Shown: positions 1 to 8,469, numbered from the stretch's first letter. The stretch is DNA of 13,656 bases from Leptolinea sp. UBA1437 (GCA_002329625.1 DCTP01000126.1:5078-18733), one strand, 5' to 3'. Program-made: numbers and translations. The notes: a model not told the origin generated them from the letters alone.

Positions 1-1227
1 TTGAATTATTTTCAATTTCAAAAAGCCGAATATGAGAAAAACCGATTGGCTTTCCTGCAAAAGAATAAAACTGTCTATAAATGGAATGAAACAAATCGAA
101 AAAGATTTCTAAGGATTCCCTTTTTACGGAGTCCGAAGACAGAGCCGCTGGAATTCCCCTTATCCACGAATTCCGACCGCGTTCCGGTGAGAAAAAATAT
201 ACTGACTTCCTACTGGCGCAAATACCGAAATGCCAACGAGATAAATCAGGAAAAGTATATCCGTGAATATTACGGCAAGCCCGCACTCTCGGACTCTGAG
301 GTGAAAATTCTCGAAAAAAAGCTTTGTACCGGAGCGCATAAAAACTGTCGCCTGCATTTTACCCGCGGTGAAATTGATGTTTCCGGGAATCTGTCGGAAC
401 AACAATCCTTTATTCTGATGCAGCGGGAGAAAAACAGGGCATATTTTCGGAAGAATTTGGCTGTCAATAATACCGGTATTATTAAATTGACGGAAAAAAT
501 TCGAAATTCCATGCTGTTGATGCCTTCCTCTTTTTCGGGTAGAGCGGATGCCGGAAGGTTGACGCCCGAACGGGCATGGAGAAATTTGTACATTCATGAT
601 AAAAATGTTTTTCAGAAAAAAATTCAAAACGAAATCGGTGATTTGTCGGTGGATATTTTATTGGATGCTTCCGCTTCACAGCTCGGTCGGCAGGAGGCAA
701 TAGCGACCCAGGGATATATCATTGCCGAAAGTTTGACACGCTGCCAAATTCCTGTTCGGGTTTATTCGTTTTGTACGAAAAGAAAATTTACGATCATGAC
801 TCTTTTCAGAGATTATGATGAAATTTATGATAACGATAAGATTTTTAATTACTTTTCTTCCGGTTGTAATCGGGATGGGCTGGCTATCCGGACAGCGATT
901 CATATGATGAAAAATTCACCCTATGAACATAAATTACTGATCGTATTGTCGGATGCAAAACCACTCGACACGAACATTGTCCCGACAACGGGAAAAACTC
1001 AGGTCGAAGCGGATTATACGGATTTGGTCGGGCTGAATGATACGGCGGCGGAAGTACGGAAAAGCAGAGATTTCGGAATTTCCATAATGTGCGTATTTAC
1101 CGGAATGGATGAGGACCTGCCTTCCGCAAAAAGAATCTACGGCCATAATTTCGTACGAATCAAAGGGCTTGAACGATTTGCCGACAGTGTCGGAATTTTG
1201 ATTCAAAATGAATTGAAGCGGTTGTAA
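1..1227 (+). CDS. NorD/CobT-like von Willebrand factor A domain protein (5' end at or beyond window edge)
   Basis: The C-terminal half is a VWA domain. A MIDAS motif DASAS lies at residues 222-226 (counting from base 1), followed by the block GCNRDGLAIR at 288-297 and LSDAKPLD around 316-323, with a metal-site Asp at 318. This order (D-x-S-x-S, NRDGLAIR, SDxxPxD) is typical of NorD-type activator proteins and of the CobT chelatase C-terminus. Such proteins normally work with a MoxR/NorQ AAA+ ATPase to remodel or insert a metal into a target enzyme. The N-terminal 200 residues are basic and I recognise no domain there. The frame opens with TTG at base 1 and has no visible ribosome site, so the true start probably lies upstream, as may an AAA+ partner. 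No nitric oxide reductase gene is visible, so the NorD name should be read as family resemblance only. The cellular target is unknown. Confidence 0.72.
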   Translation: MNYFQFQKAEYEKNRLAFLQKNKTVYKWNETNRKRFLRIPFLRSPKTEPLEFPLSTNSDRVPVRKNILTSYWRKYRNANEINQEKYIREYYGKPALSDSEVKILEKKLCTGAHKNCRLHFTRGEIDVSGNLSEQQSFILMQREKNRAYFRKNLAVNNTGIIKLTEKIRNSMLLMPSSFSGRADAGRLTPERAWRNLYIHDKNVFQKKIQNEIGDLSVDILLDASASQLGRQEAIATQGYIIAESLTRCQIPVRVYSFCTKRKFTIMTLFRDYDEIYDNDKIFNYFSSGCNRDGLAIRTAIHMMKNSPYEHKLLIVLSDAKPLDTNIVPTTGKTQVEADYTDLVGLNDTAAEVRKSRDFGISIMCVFTGMDEDLPSAKRIYGHNFVRIKGLERFADSVGILIQNELKRL

Positions 1228-1247
1228 AAATATTTACACGGCTTTTT
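1223..1247 (+). terminator. weak candidate terminator after the VWA gene
   Basis: A perfect 6-bp stem, TGTAAA/TTTACA (1223-1228 and 1233-1238) with a 4-nt loop, overlaps the stop codon. It is followed by CGG and then C plus five T. The stem is short and AT-rich, and the U tract is displaced by four bases, so this is a weak call. Confidence 0.22.
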
Positions 1248-1383
1248 CCTTATTCATTTTATGGAACTGAATTCTCTCCGTTTTGAAATCCGTTATTAGC
1301 AACGTGTTGTTTATTCAAAAATTCTCAATTGTCTTTACAATATATGAATAGCAATTATTTGATTATGCAATGAGCTTTCTGTC

Positions 1384-1390
1384 AAAGGAG
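1384..1390 (+). promoter_or_regulatory. ribosome binding site fixing the aldo/keto reductase start
   Basis: AAAGGAG lies 6 nt before the ATG at 1397. The in-frame ATG at 1370 has no such site, and the family's usual N-terminus (a few residues, then LGRTG) begins right after 1397. The start at 1397 is therefore preferred. Confidence 0.75.
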
Positions 1391-1396
1391 ATTTCA

Positions 1397-2263
1397 ATGG
1401 AAAAGAAGAGACTTGGAAGAACGGGTATGATGATTAGTCCGATTGTTTATGGGGGAATCATCCATATGGGAGAGACTCAGGAAACCGCCAATCGTTATGT
1501 AAGTTATGCTGTCGACTGCGGAGTGAATTATTTTGATGTGGCACCTTCTTACAACGACGCGGAACAATTGTTGGGAGTGGCGCTGAAACCTTATCGAAAA
1601 AATGTTTTTCTCGCTTGTAAGACGATGGAACGTACCGCATCCGGATCGCTCAGAGAGCTGGAAAATTCCTTAAAAGCCCTTCAAACCGATCATTTTGATG
1701 TCTATCAACTTCATTCCATAACCACTGCGGAAGACGTTGATACCATTTTTGGCCCGGATGGGGCGATGGAAACATTCTTGTCGGCAAAAAAGAAAGGCAT
1801 TATCCTGAACATCGGTTTTTCGGCTCACAGTGAAGAACAGGCATTAAGGGCGATGGATTTATTTGATTTTGATACCGTGTTGTTTCCTATGAACTGGGCT
1901 TTGGGATTGGTTCGCGGATGGGGAGACCGTGTGGCGCAAAAAGTTCGCCAAAGTGATAAAGGGCTACTCTGCATCAAAACGCTGGTCGACCGGAAATGGC
2001 GAGAAGGAGAGAACCGTGATGAATTCCCAAAATCATGGTGTCATCCGACAACCGATAACGAAAAGACCGGAATGGCGGGAATGAAATATGCATTCTCCAA
2101 GGGAGCGACCGCTCTTGTCCCTCCCGGTGATTTTAAAAGTTTTAATTTCATGCTTGATCATATCGATCAGGTATTGCAAAATCCTTTGAACGAAACGGAT
2201 CGGATATATTTGCAAGAAGAAGCGCAAAAAATTAAAGATGAACTTATTTTTGACAATCAATAA
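1397..2263 (+). CDS. aldo/keto reductase family oxidoreductase
   Basis: The protein has 288 residues and is probably a cytoplasmic NAD(P)H-dependent reductase of aldehydes or ketones with a TIM-barrel fold. The N-terminal LGRTGMMISPIVYGG strand is followed by the four catalytic residues of the superfamily: D47 in YFDVAPSY, Y52, K75 in LACKT and H106 in YQLHS. The length matches the short aldo/keto reductases. I see no C-terminal cysteine-rich ferredoxin-like extension of the kind found in some anaerobe homologues. The start was chosen by the AAAGGAG site 6 nt upstream. The gene ends 12 bp before the nitroreductase gene, so the two are very likely cotranscribed. The substrate cannot be told from the sequence. 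No convincing promoter stands out in the 169 bp upstream. Confidence 0.86.
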   Translation: MEKKRLGRTGMMISPIVYGGIIHMGETQETANRYVSYAVDCGVNYFDVAPSYNDAEQLLGVALKPYRKNVFLACKTMERTASGSLRELENSLKALQTDHFDVYQLHSITTAEDVDTIFGPDGAMETFLSAKKKGIILNIGFSAHSEEQALRAMDLFDFDTVLFPMNWALGLVRGWGDRVAQKVRQSDKGLLCIKTLVDRKWREGENRDEFPKSWCHPTTDNEKTGMAGMKYAFSKGATALVPPGDFKSFNFMLDHIDQVLQNPLNETDRIYLQEEAQKIKDELIFDNQ

Positions 2264-2275
2264 ATAAAGGAAGAA

Positions 2276-3028
2276 ATGATGAACCAAACAATTACCCATC
2301 AATTGAACCATCGCTCCATTCGCGAATTTACTGACGAACCGGTGAAGCCGGAGGACTTAAAGCTCGTTTTGGAAGTTGCCAACCATACAGCTACCAGTAC
2401 CGGTATGCAATCAGCCGCTATGATAAGAGTGACGGATACGGCGAAGAAACAGGCATTATCCGAAATATGCCAACAACCGTATGTCGCGAGATTCCCCGAA
2501 TTGATTATTTTCATTGTCGATGTCTATCGAAATGCACGGATCGCAGAAGACAACGGTTATCAATTTGAATCCGAAAGAGATATGGATCGCTTCTTTCAAG
2601 GTTGGACAGATGCTTGTTTAATGGCACAAAATGCGACGAATGCGATTGAGTCTCTCGGAATGGGCGCTGTTTTTCTGGGCAGTATCTTGAATGATTCGGC
2701 CGCAACGATTCAGGTGCTAAAGCTGCCGAAGTTGACTTTCCCGGTATTGGGGGTCGGATTCGGATGGCCGAACCAGAATCCACAATTAAAACCACGCCTG
2801 CCGCTTGAGTTAAGAGTTTTCGAAAATGAATATAAAATTCTGGCAGATTATAAAGAAGCCGTTCGGGAATATGACGAAGAGATGCAAACTTATTATGATT
2901 TACGGGAAGCCAATCGGCGGGTGGACAGCTTCACTTTACAAGTTATTAAGAAATTGCAGAATCCGTCGGATAAACGAGCAAAAATCCTTCAGGTTGTCCG
3001 GGATCAAGGTTTTGATTTGAAAGTGTGA
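2276..3028 (+). CDS. NfsA/FRP-type NADPH-dependent flavin nitroreductase
   Basis: The protein has 250 residues, the usual size for the NfsA/FRP branch of the nitroreductase fold. These are homodimeric FMN enzymes that reduce nitro compounds, quinones, chromate or free flavin with NAD(P)H. Seen here are the N-terminal FMN-phosphate motif HRSIR (residues 12-16), a central GSILND segment (135-140) and a later GxGxP...KPRLP stretch (around residues 160-180), all in the family order. The start could be either of two adjacent ATGs, at 2276 or 2279. The site AAGGAAG (2267-2273) is better spaced for the second, so the protein may be one residue shorter. It follows the aldo/keto reductase by 12 bp, suggesting a shared reductive or detoxifying role, but the physiological substrate is not evident. 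It ends before an AT-rich hairpin that may terminate the transcript. Confidence 0.88.
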   Translation: MMNQTITHQLNHRSIREFTDEPVKPEDLKLVLEVANHTATSTGMQSAAMIRVTDTAKKQALSEICQQPYVARFPELIIFIVDVYRNARIAEDNGYQFESERDMDRFFQGWTDACLMAQNATNAIESLGMGAVFLGSILNDSAATIQVLKLPKLTFPVLGVGFGWPNQNPQLKPRLPLELRVFENEYKILADYKEAVREYDEEMQTYYDLREANRRVDSFTLQVIKKLQNPSDKRAKILQVVRDQGFDLKV

Positions 3029-3039
3029 TATCCGGAAAG

Positions 3040-3096
3040 AATGATTTCATAAGAGAAGAAAAGAACCGATTTAATGCGTCGGATGAAATCATTTTT
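3040..3096 (+). terminator. candidate terminator: 11-bp perfect inverted repeat with T tract
   Basis: AATGATTTCAT (3040-3050) is exactly complementary to ATGAAATCATT (3083-3093), with a 32-nt loop, and the right arm runs into a T tract (3092-3096). The position fits the end of the reductase unit. The low GC content of the stem and the long loop make it an imperfect intrinsic terminator, and an operator role upstream of secA is possible. Confidence 0.35.
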
Positions 3097-3191
3097 GGGG
3101 CTTATTGACCGTTTTGATTGGGTATGGCAATTGGCAGAAAAAATTGACTTTATTTGAAGGATTTTTGATGCTCTTTGAGACAAAGCCTTTA

Positions 3192-3219
3192 TTGTTTGAT
3201 TTGCTTCAAGTGGTAAGAT
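3192..3219 (+). promoter_or_regulatory. candidate secA promoter with extended -10
   Basis: A -35-like TTGTTT (3192-3197) is followed after 16 nt by TAAGAT (3214-3219). TG at 3211-3212 gives the extended -10 pattern TGnTAAGAT. The predicted transcript start, about 3226, would leave a leader of roughly 48 nt before the secA ATG at 3274. This is a sequence match only. Confidence 0.4.
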
Positions 3220-3273
3220 TAACGCAGAATTTTGAGGAAAGCGGGTGATTTGTTCACCCGATGTGGGAGATTT

Positions 3274-6200
3274 ATGTTTACGAAGTTAAAAACAGCGCTC
3301 GGATTGGATCCGATCCAGAAAAAATTAGAAGAATATACCGCGATTGTCTCGGAAATTAATCGCCTCGAACCGGATTATGAAAAACTGAGCGATGAGGCAT
3401 TGCGTGCCAAAACTGATGAATTTAAAGTTCGATTGGCAAACGGAGAAACGCTGGATGATATTCTGACGGAAGCATTTGCCACTGTCAGGGAAGCCAGCAA
3501 ACGAGTTTTGGGGCAGCGCCCCTATGATGTGCAGTTAATCGGCGGCATTGCTTTACACAAGCGAAATATCGCCGAGATGAAAACCGGCGAAGGAAAAACG
3601 TTGGTAGCTACGCTTCCGGTTTATCTGAATGCATTGGCGGGGAAAGGTGTTCATCTGGTTACGGTGAATGATTACCTTGCTAGACGAGATGCCCGTTGGA
3701 TGGGGCGTATTTATCAGGCGCTCGGATTGACGGTGGGCGTGCTGCAGATGGCGGCGCGGACGGATAATGGTAGGAAAGCCTTCCTGGTCGATTACAGTAT
3801 CGAGTCGCCTCATGAGGATCAGGATCATTTGCGATTGGTTCCGCGAAAAGAAGCTTATGATGCCGATGTTACCTACGGTACAAACAGCGAGTTCGGTTTC
3901 GATTACCTGCGGGATAACATGGTAATGAAGCTGGAAGATCGGGTACAACGCGGTCACTCTTATGCGGTGATCGATGAAGTGGATAATGTGTTGATTGACG
4001 AAGCCCGAACGCCGTTAATTATCTCCGGTCCGGCTTCGGATGATGTGGATGCTTATTACCAAATGGCAAAAGTGGTCAAGCAATTGTCACCGGATGAGTA
4101 TGAGGTCAGCGAACGGGATCATAACGTTTATCTGAACGATAACGGGATGGATCATGTCGAAGAGTTGTTGGGGATGGTATTAAGGGATCCGAGCCGACCG
4201 GAAGAAGTGACGATTGAACAGGAACGGATGATGGGTTATCTGAATCAGGCTTTGGCGGCCGAATTTCTCTATCACCGGAATAAAGAATACCTTGTCCAGT
4301 CGGGGAAAGTGATCATCATCGACAGCTCCACCGGTCGATTAATGCCGGGGCGACGTTGGTCCAACGGTTTACATCAGGCGATTGAAGCGAAAGAAGGGGT
4401 AAAGGTCGAGCCGGAGAATATGACCTATGCAACTATCACGCTGCAAAATTATTACCGGATGTATGACAAGATCGCCGGCATGACCGGTACGGCTCTGACC
4501 GAAAAAGAAGAATTCTATAAAATTTATCTGTTGGATGTCATTCCGATCCCGACCAACCTTGAATATACCGCTCGCCAGAAAAACAGTAACCTGATCGAGC
4601 GCGAGGCAAAAGACGAAGAAGGTTACAAGTATACCTATTATGCCGACCCCGCCGCACCGGATGTTCCGCTTTACTATAAGCGGAAGGATTATCCGGATGT
4701 CATTTATCAGAGTGAGGAGGCGAAGTTCCGCGCAATCACAGTCGAGATTCTGAAAAATCATGTTATCGGCCGGCCGCAATTGGTCGGTACGGCTTCCGTC
4801 GAACATTCCGAATATTTGGCAAGTCGACTGAAACAGGAACCTTTGCGTCGGCTGGTACAGATTTTAATGCTGCGCCGGGCTTGGATGAAACAAAATAATA
4901 TCGAGATTTTGGAATCGCCGCTTAAGGAATTTATTCCGTTTAATAAACCCATCCAAGAGATCAATGCCGGTGATTTACGCCCGATGGCAAAACAGTTAGG
5001 TGTATCGCTGAATGTCGATGATCCGGATAACCGATCGCTTCTGATGGAAGAATTTGGGTTGAATGAATCGAATATCGATCGGTTTATTGAGGTTGTCGAA
5101 AGTGGTATGAATCCGCAGGTATTGAACGCCCGCAAACACGATGAGGAGGGAATGATCATTGCCAAAGCTGGTGCTTTGGGTGCCATCACGATTGCCACCA
5201 ATATGGCCGGGCGCGGTGTCGATATTAAACTGGGCGGAGAATTGGATGAAGAACGCATTCGGGATACCAACCGTGTTTTGACGAAAATGGGCATCGATCC
5301 TTATAACATGACCTTGGATGAACGTTATCAAGCGATTCTGAAAGTTCCGCCCGAAGAATACGGAGTATACGAGGAATCGGTTAAAGCCTATATCGATTAC
5401 ATCGACCAGATGGAGAAAGTCCGTGATTTGGGCGGGTTACATGTGATCGGTTCCGAAAGACACGAATCTCGTCGGATCGATAACCAATTAAGAGGACGGG
5501 CAGCCCGCCAAGGCGACCCCGGTTCTTCCCGCTTCTTCCTGTCGCTGCAAGATGAGATTGTCCGTCTCTTTGGCGGAGAGCAGCTTGAAGGAGTATTAAA
5601 ACGGGTAAATTTATTGGATGTGAATGTTCCGCTTGAGAATAACCTTTTTTCCAGGATGATCGAACAATCCCAGGAACGGGTTGAAGGCGCTAACTTTGAT
5701 GCCCGAAAACATACATTGGAATATGATGATGTACTCAACTCGCAGCGCAAGCGGATTTATGAACAGCGGGATCAGGCTTTTGTCAAAGAAGATTTAAGCG
5801 AAGATGTGCATGCCATGCTCGAAACAGATTTGGATAATCGTCTGGATAAAGCAATGGATGAAGAAAAGTGGAAACTTGCGCTTTATTTGGACAGCATTCA
5901 ACCGACGATTGAGGTTGAAGAGAATTATCTACCCTCTTTCTCACAATCTCTGCTGATTCAATCTTTAAAAGAAAAAGTCGGGTCCGCCCCGGAAAAAGAG
6001 AATCTTTTAAATGCTCTGGATGAATTAAGCCGGGAGGCTTTTCGGCGAGAAAATGAAGTGGGTTTGGAGCAGATGGAAACGCTCATTCGTAATTCTCAGA
6101 GCGGTTATGAAAGTCAATTGGAGGAACGAACAGCTAATTTTGAGCTGTTTGTTGATTCACTGAAAGAAAGGCTCAAAGAACAACAGGAAGCCAAAGAAGA

Positions 6201-7440
6201 AGGGCGAGTGGTCGAACCGATTCGACCGCAGGATCTGTTGACGGAAGCCGGAAATATTGCAAGAGTCGGATTCAAGCTTTCACCGGACAAGCTGCGCAAA
6301 TTAGCCGAAGGAGATGCCAATATCATCGAAGAATTGCGCAGTCAAATTGAAATCGCTTTATTTGCGGGCTATATTCAACGTTTGAATCAATTGATTGAAA
6401 ATCGGATGATCGGTGATTATGAACCTCCGACAACCAAATTCGAGATCGGTGATTGGGAGGGTTTCGAAAATGCTGTTATGGATGCGGTTCAGAAGGCTTT
6501 TCGGACCCGGGCTGAACGTCTGTTCGGAAACCAAGGACAGGTGAAGTCGGATTTGGAAAGCGCTTTACGCACCTACCAACCGGCTGAACTGACGGACAAA
6601 CAATGGGTTCAACTCTTTCGGACGATCAGTCAGGGACAAAGGATCGGTTTCGACGCCAAAACTCATCGAAAGACCAGTCGGGTATTTACGCGCATTAATT
6701 TGGTTTATACAGCCGGTGATTTATTAAAGGATTTGGATCGGGAAGACCTGAAGGAATTGATTTGGAATCATTACATGAATGCCGAAGACGGATTGAGGCA
6801 GATTTTCGGTAAATTGGATTGGGGAAGATTGCGATCCTATAACATTCCTTTAAGCCAGCTGAAACCGGAAACTCAGGAAAAGATCAGCAGAGCAATTGGA
6901 TCGGAAATTTTCGAAGAAGTGAAAGAAATTCCGCCGGCTGAGATGGATGGCGAAATCGCGGCTGAAATCCAATCCTATTTGGGAAAACGAATTCAAAATG
7001 AAGTAAACCGTCAGGTAATTTTACGAAGTATTACCGGCCAATGGGTCGATTATTTGACTCAAATTGAAGGATTACGTGTTTCGATCAGCATGGAAAGTTA
7101 TGCCCAAAGGAACCCGTTGGTGGTTTATAAGACCAAAGCGGCGGAGCTGTTCTCGCAACTGTTGAATGATATTCGTCGCAGCGTTGTGGAACAAATGTTT
7201 GTCACCTTACCGCAATTATCTATGCTGACGGCAGCGGAGCGGATCAGCTTAGCGGATTTACGACAACAAGAGTCGGCTCCTCAGGAATCGAATGCCGAAC
7301 CGGTTGAAAGCGATTCGGACCGATCGGATGACGAGCAGCCATCTTCGGACGAGACCGCCCAAAAAGGGGAACCGCGGGAAAGGGAAGTTGTTCAGGCTTC
7401 TTCGCCGTCCAAGAAGAAGAAAAAGAAAATGAAAAAATGA
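3274..7440 (+). CDS. secA: preprotein translocase ATPase SecA, long Chloroflexota-type form
   Basis: This is the ATP-driven motor that pushes unfolded preproteins through SecYEG. Landmarks are Walker A MKTGEGKT (102-109), the block GTNSEFGFDYLRDNM, Walker B DEVD (234-237) with LIDEARTPLIISG, GMTGTA (402-407), TNMAGRGVDI (from 642), and HESRRIDNQLRGRAARQGDP (730-749). The helical scaffold starts at YDDVLNSQR (817), and a late GQW...YAQRNPLVVYK segment follows W1257. At about 1388 residues it far exceeds the usual 800-900. Extra sequence sits between VGV and YGTN, after IPTN, at about 520-615 in NBD2, and mostly between 817 and 1257. There is no SEC-C zinc-binding cysteine tail; it ends acidic, then lysine-rich. 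The ATG at 3274 is chosen because MFTKLKTALGL is a typical SecA N-terminus; the upstream in-frame TTG at 3232 adds an atypical 14 residues. The stop overlaps holB. No frameshift is apparent. Confidence 0.96.
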   Translation: MFTKLKTALGLDPIQKKLEEYTAIVSEINRLEPDYEKLSDEALRAKTDEFKVRLANGETLDDILTEAFATVREASKRVLGQRPYDVQLIGGIALHKRNIAEMKTGEGKTLVATLPVYLNALAGKGVHLVTVNDYLARRDARWMGRIYQALGLTVGVLQMAARTDNGRKAFLVDYSIESPHEDQDHLRLVPRKEAYDADVTYGTNSEFGFDYLRDNMVMKLEDRVQRGHSYAVIDEVDNVLIDEARTPLIISGPASDDVDAYYQMAKVVKQLSPDEYEVSERDHNVYLNDNGMDHVEELLGMVLRDPSRPEEVTIEQERMMGYLNQALAAEFLYHRNKEYLVQSGKVIIIDSSTGRLMPGRRWSNGLHQAIEAKEGVKVEPENMTYATITLQNYYRMYDKIAGMTGTALTEKEEFYKIYLLDVIPIPTNLEYTARQKNSNLIEREAKDEEGYKYTYYADPAAPDVPLYYKRKDYPDVIYQSEEAKFRAITVEILKNHVIGRPQLVGTASVEHSEYLASRLKQEPLRRLVQILMLRRAWMKQNNIEILESPLKEFIPFNKPIQEINAGDLRPMAKQLGVSLNVDDPDNRSLLMEEFGLNESNIDRFIEVVESGMNPQVLNARKHDEEGMIIAKAGALGAITIATNMAGRGVDIKLGGELDEERIRDTNRVLTKMGIDPYNMTLDERYQAILKVPPEEYGVYEESVKAYIDYIDQMEKVRDLGGLHVIGSERHESRRIDNQLRGRAARQGDPGSSRFFLSLQDEIVRLFGGEQLEGVLKRVNLLDVNVPLENNLFSRMIEQSQERVEGANFDARKHTLEYDDVLNSQRKRIYEQRDQAFVKEDLSEDVHAMLETDLDNRLDKAMDEEKWKLALYLDSIQPTIEVEENYLPSFSQSLLIQSLKEKVGSAPEKENLLNALDELSREAFRRENEVGLEQMETLIRNSQSGYESQLEERTANFELFVDSLKERLKEQQEAKEEGRVVEPIRPQDLLTEAGNIARVGFKLSPDKLRKLAEGDANIIEELRSQIEIALFAGYIQRLNQLIENRMIGDYEPPTTKFEIGDWEGFENAVMDAVQKAFRTRAERLFGNQGQVKSDLESALRTYQPAELTDKQWVQLFRTISQGQRIGFDAKTHRKTSRVFTRINLVYTAGDLLKDLDREDLKELIWNHYMNAEDGLRQIFGKLDWGRLRSYNIPLSQLKPETQEKISRAIGSEIFEEVKEIPPAEMDGEIAAEIQSYLGKRIQNEVNRQVILRSITGQWVDYLTQIEGLRVSISMESYAQRNPLVVYKTKAAELFSQLLNDIRRSVVEQMFVTLPQLSMLTAAERISLADLRQQESAPQESNAEPVESDSDRSDDEQPSSDETAQKGEPREREVVQASSPSKKKKKKMKK

Positions 7441-8435
7441 GCTGGGATATTTTCGGGCATGATCAAGTCGTAAATATCCTGCGCAATCATATTTTGCAGG
7501 ATGAAGTCCGGCATGCTTATCTGTTTGTCGGAATTCCGGGGACGGGTCGCCGGACAATTGCCCTTCAGTTTGCACAGGCTTTAAATTGTTCGGAACCGCC
7601 CGCCCCGGGTGAGTTTTGCGGAAAATGTCGCAACTGTCGACAGATTGCCGCACAGCAGCATCCCGATTTGATTGTGACCGAGACGGAAACCGTTGGAACC
7701 ATACTGAAAATTGACGAAATACGGGATCTGCAACATACTTTATCGTTGGCGCCTTATGAGTCCCGCTGGCGGATCGGTCTTTTGCTGCGTTTTGACGAAG
7801 CCAATCAAAATGCTCAAAATGCCCTTTTGAAAATTTTGGAAGAGCCCCCTGAAAATGTGAAATTATTGTTGACAGCCGACTCCGAAAATTCTCTCTTGCC
7901 TACCATTACATCCCGTTGCGAAGTGATGCATTTGTTTCCGGCTAATCCGGCGCTGTTGGCAAGCTATCTGACAGATCGATATCAGGTCGAATCGAAAGCG
8001 GCGGAAAGCGCCGCTCATCTGTCTGCCGGTCGGGTCGGATTTGCGATTTCGCTCTTAAAAGAACCTGAAAAAGCGGAGCAAATGAATAGAACGGCCGCGG
8101 AATGCCTTGAAATGTTCTCACAAAATACCCGCGAACGATTTCGATATGCTTCCAATTTTAAGGATTATAAAAAAAGAACGGAATTGCGGGAGGTATTGCA
8201 GGTCTGGCAATCTGTCATGCGGGATTTACTGTTGCTTTCTACCGACGGCAAACTGACCGCTCAATCGCTCACTTTTATTGATTTCCATTCGGAATCGGCT
8301 TCGTTAGCAGCCAAATATTCAACCGAACAATTTCGCGAATTGATCCGGCATTTGAATCGGTCGTTGGAATATTTGGATGCAAATGTCAGTCCGCAACTGT
8401 TGTTGGAAGAGTTGCTGCTAAATTTTCCGTCATGA
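7437..8435 (+). CDS. holB: DNA polymerase III delta-prime subunit (clamp loader)
   Basis: The protein has 332 residues and is the clamp-loader subunit that helps DnaX open and load the sliding clamp at replication. The N-terminus has the AAA+ fold. The Walker A-like loop GIPGTGRRT (32-40) has Arg in place of the catalytic Lys, as expected of a delta-prime that does not hydrolyse ATP. It is followed by a four-cysteine zinc module (C51, C61, C64, C67), the DEAN/NALLKILEEPP block (120-138) and the SRC motif (159-161), whose Arg is the trans-acting finger in this family. The C-terminal third is a less conserved helical collar domain. The start codon ATG overlaps the secA stop TGA (ATGA), so translation is probably coupled; the upstream AAGAAG-rich run is only a weak ribosome site. 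DnaX and delta-prime share the fold, but DnaX would keep the Walker A Lys and be longer. Confidence 0.9.
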   Translation: MSWDIFGHDQVVNILRNHILQDEVRHAYLFVGIPGTGRRTIALQFAQALNCSEPPAPGEFCGKCRNCRQIAAQQHPDLIVTETETVGTILKIDEIRDLQHTLSLAPYESRWRIGLLLRFDEANQNAQNALLKILEEPPENVKLLLTADSENSLLPTITSRCEVMHLFPANPALLASYLTDRYQVESKAAESAAHLSAGRVGFAISLLKEPEKAEQMNRTAAECLEMFSQNTRERFRYASNFKDYKKRTELREVLQVWQSVMRDLLLLSTDGKLTAQSLTFIDFHSESASLAAKYSTEQFRELIRHLNRSLEYLDANVSPQLLLEELLLNFPS

Positions 8436-8440
8436 TCCAA

Positions 8441-8462
8441 AAAAAATTTTGCGGTCGCAAAG
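8441..8462 (-). terminator. candidate terminator at the end of the flavin importer operon
   Basis: Read on the minus strand, TTTGC/GCAAA (8457-8461 and 8448-8452) closes on a 4-nt loop and is followed within a few bases by a long T tract made from the plus-strand A run around 8439-8446. It begins only 8 bp past the ATPase stop codon. The stem is short, so confidence is modest. It fills most of the 34-bp gap between the two convergent genes. Confidence 0.35.
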
Positions 8463-8469
8463 CTTTGTT

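Noticed and set aside
160..627. Minus-strand open frame of 155 codons opposite the VWA gene
   Set aside because: No domain is recognisable, and the plus-strand frame shows conserved VWA motifs over the same stretch.
3232..3273. Longer SecA starting at TTG 3232 (14 extra residues)
   Set aside because: The extra residues do not fit any SecA N-terminus, while the ATG at 3274 starts the typical MFTKLKTALG sequence. The candidate promoter also ends only a few bases before 3232.
4819..5122. Possible frameshift or foreign insertion in secA where NBD2 motifs are split
   Set aside because: The reading frame stays open on both sides and the inserted segment resembles what I recall of Chloroflexota SecA, so it looks like a genuine lineage insert.
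4758..5294. Open frames on the minus strand inside secA, the longest 178 codons
   Set aside because: They are antisense shadows of a strongly conserved gene, have no recognisable domains and lack ribosome sites.
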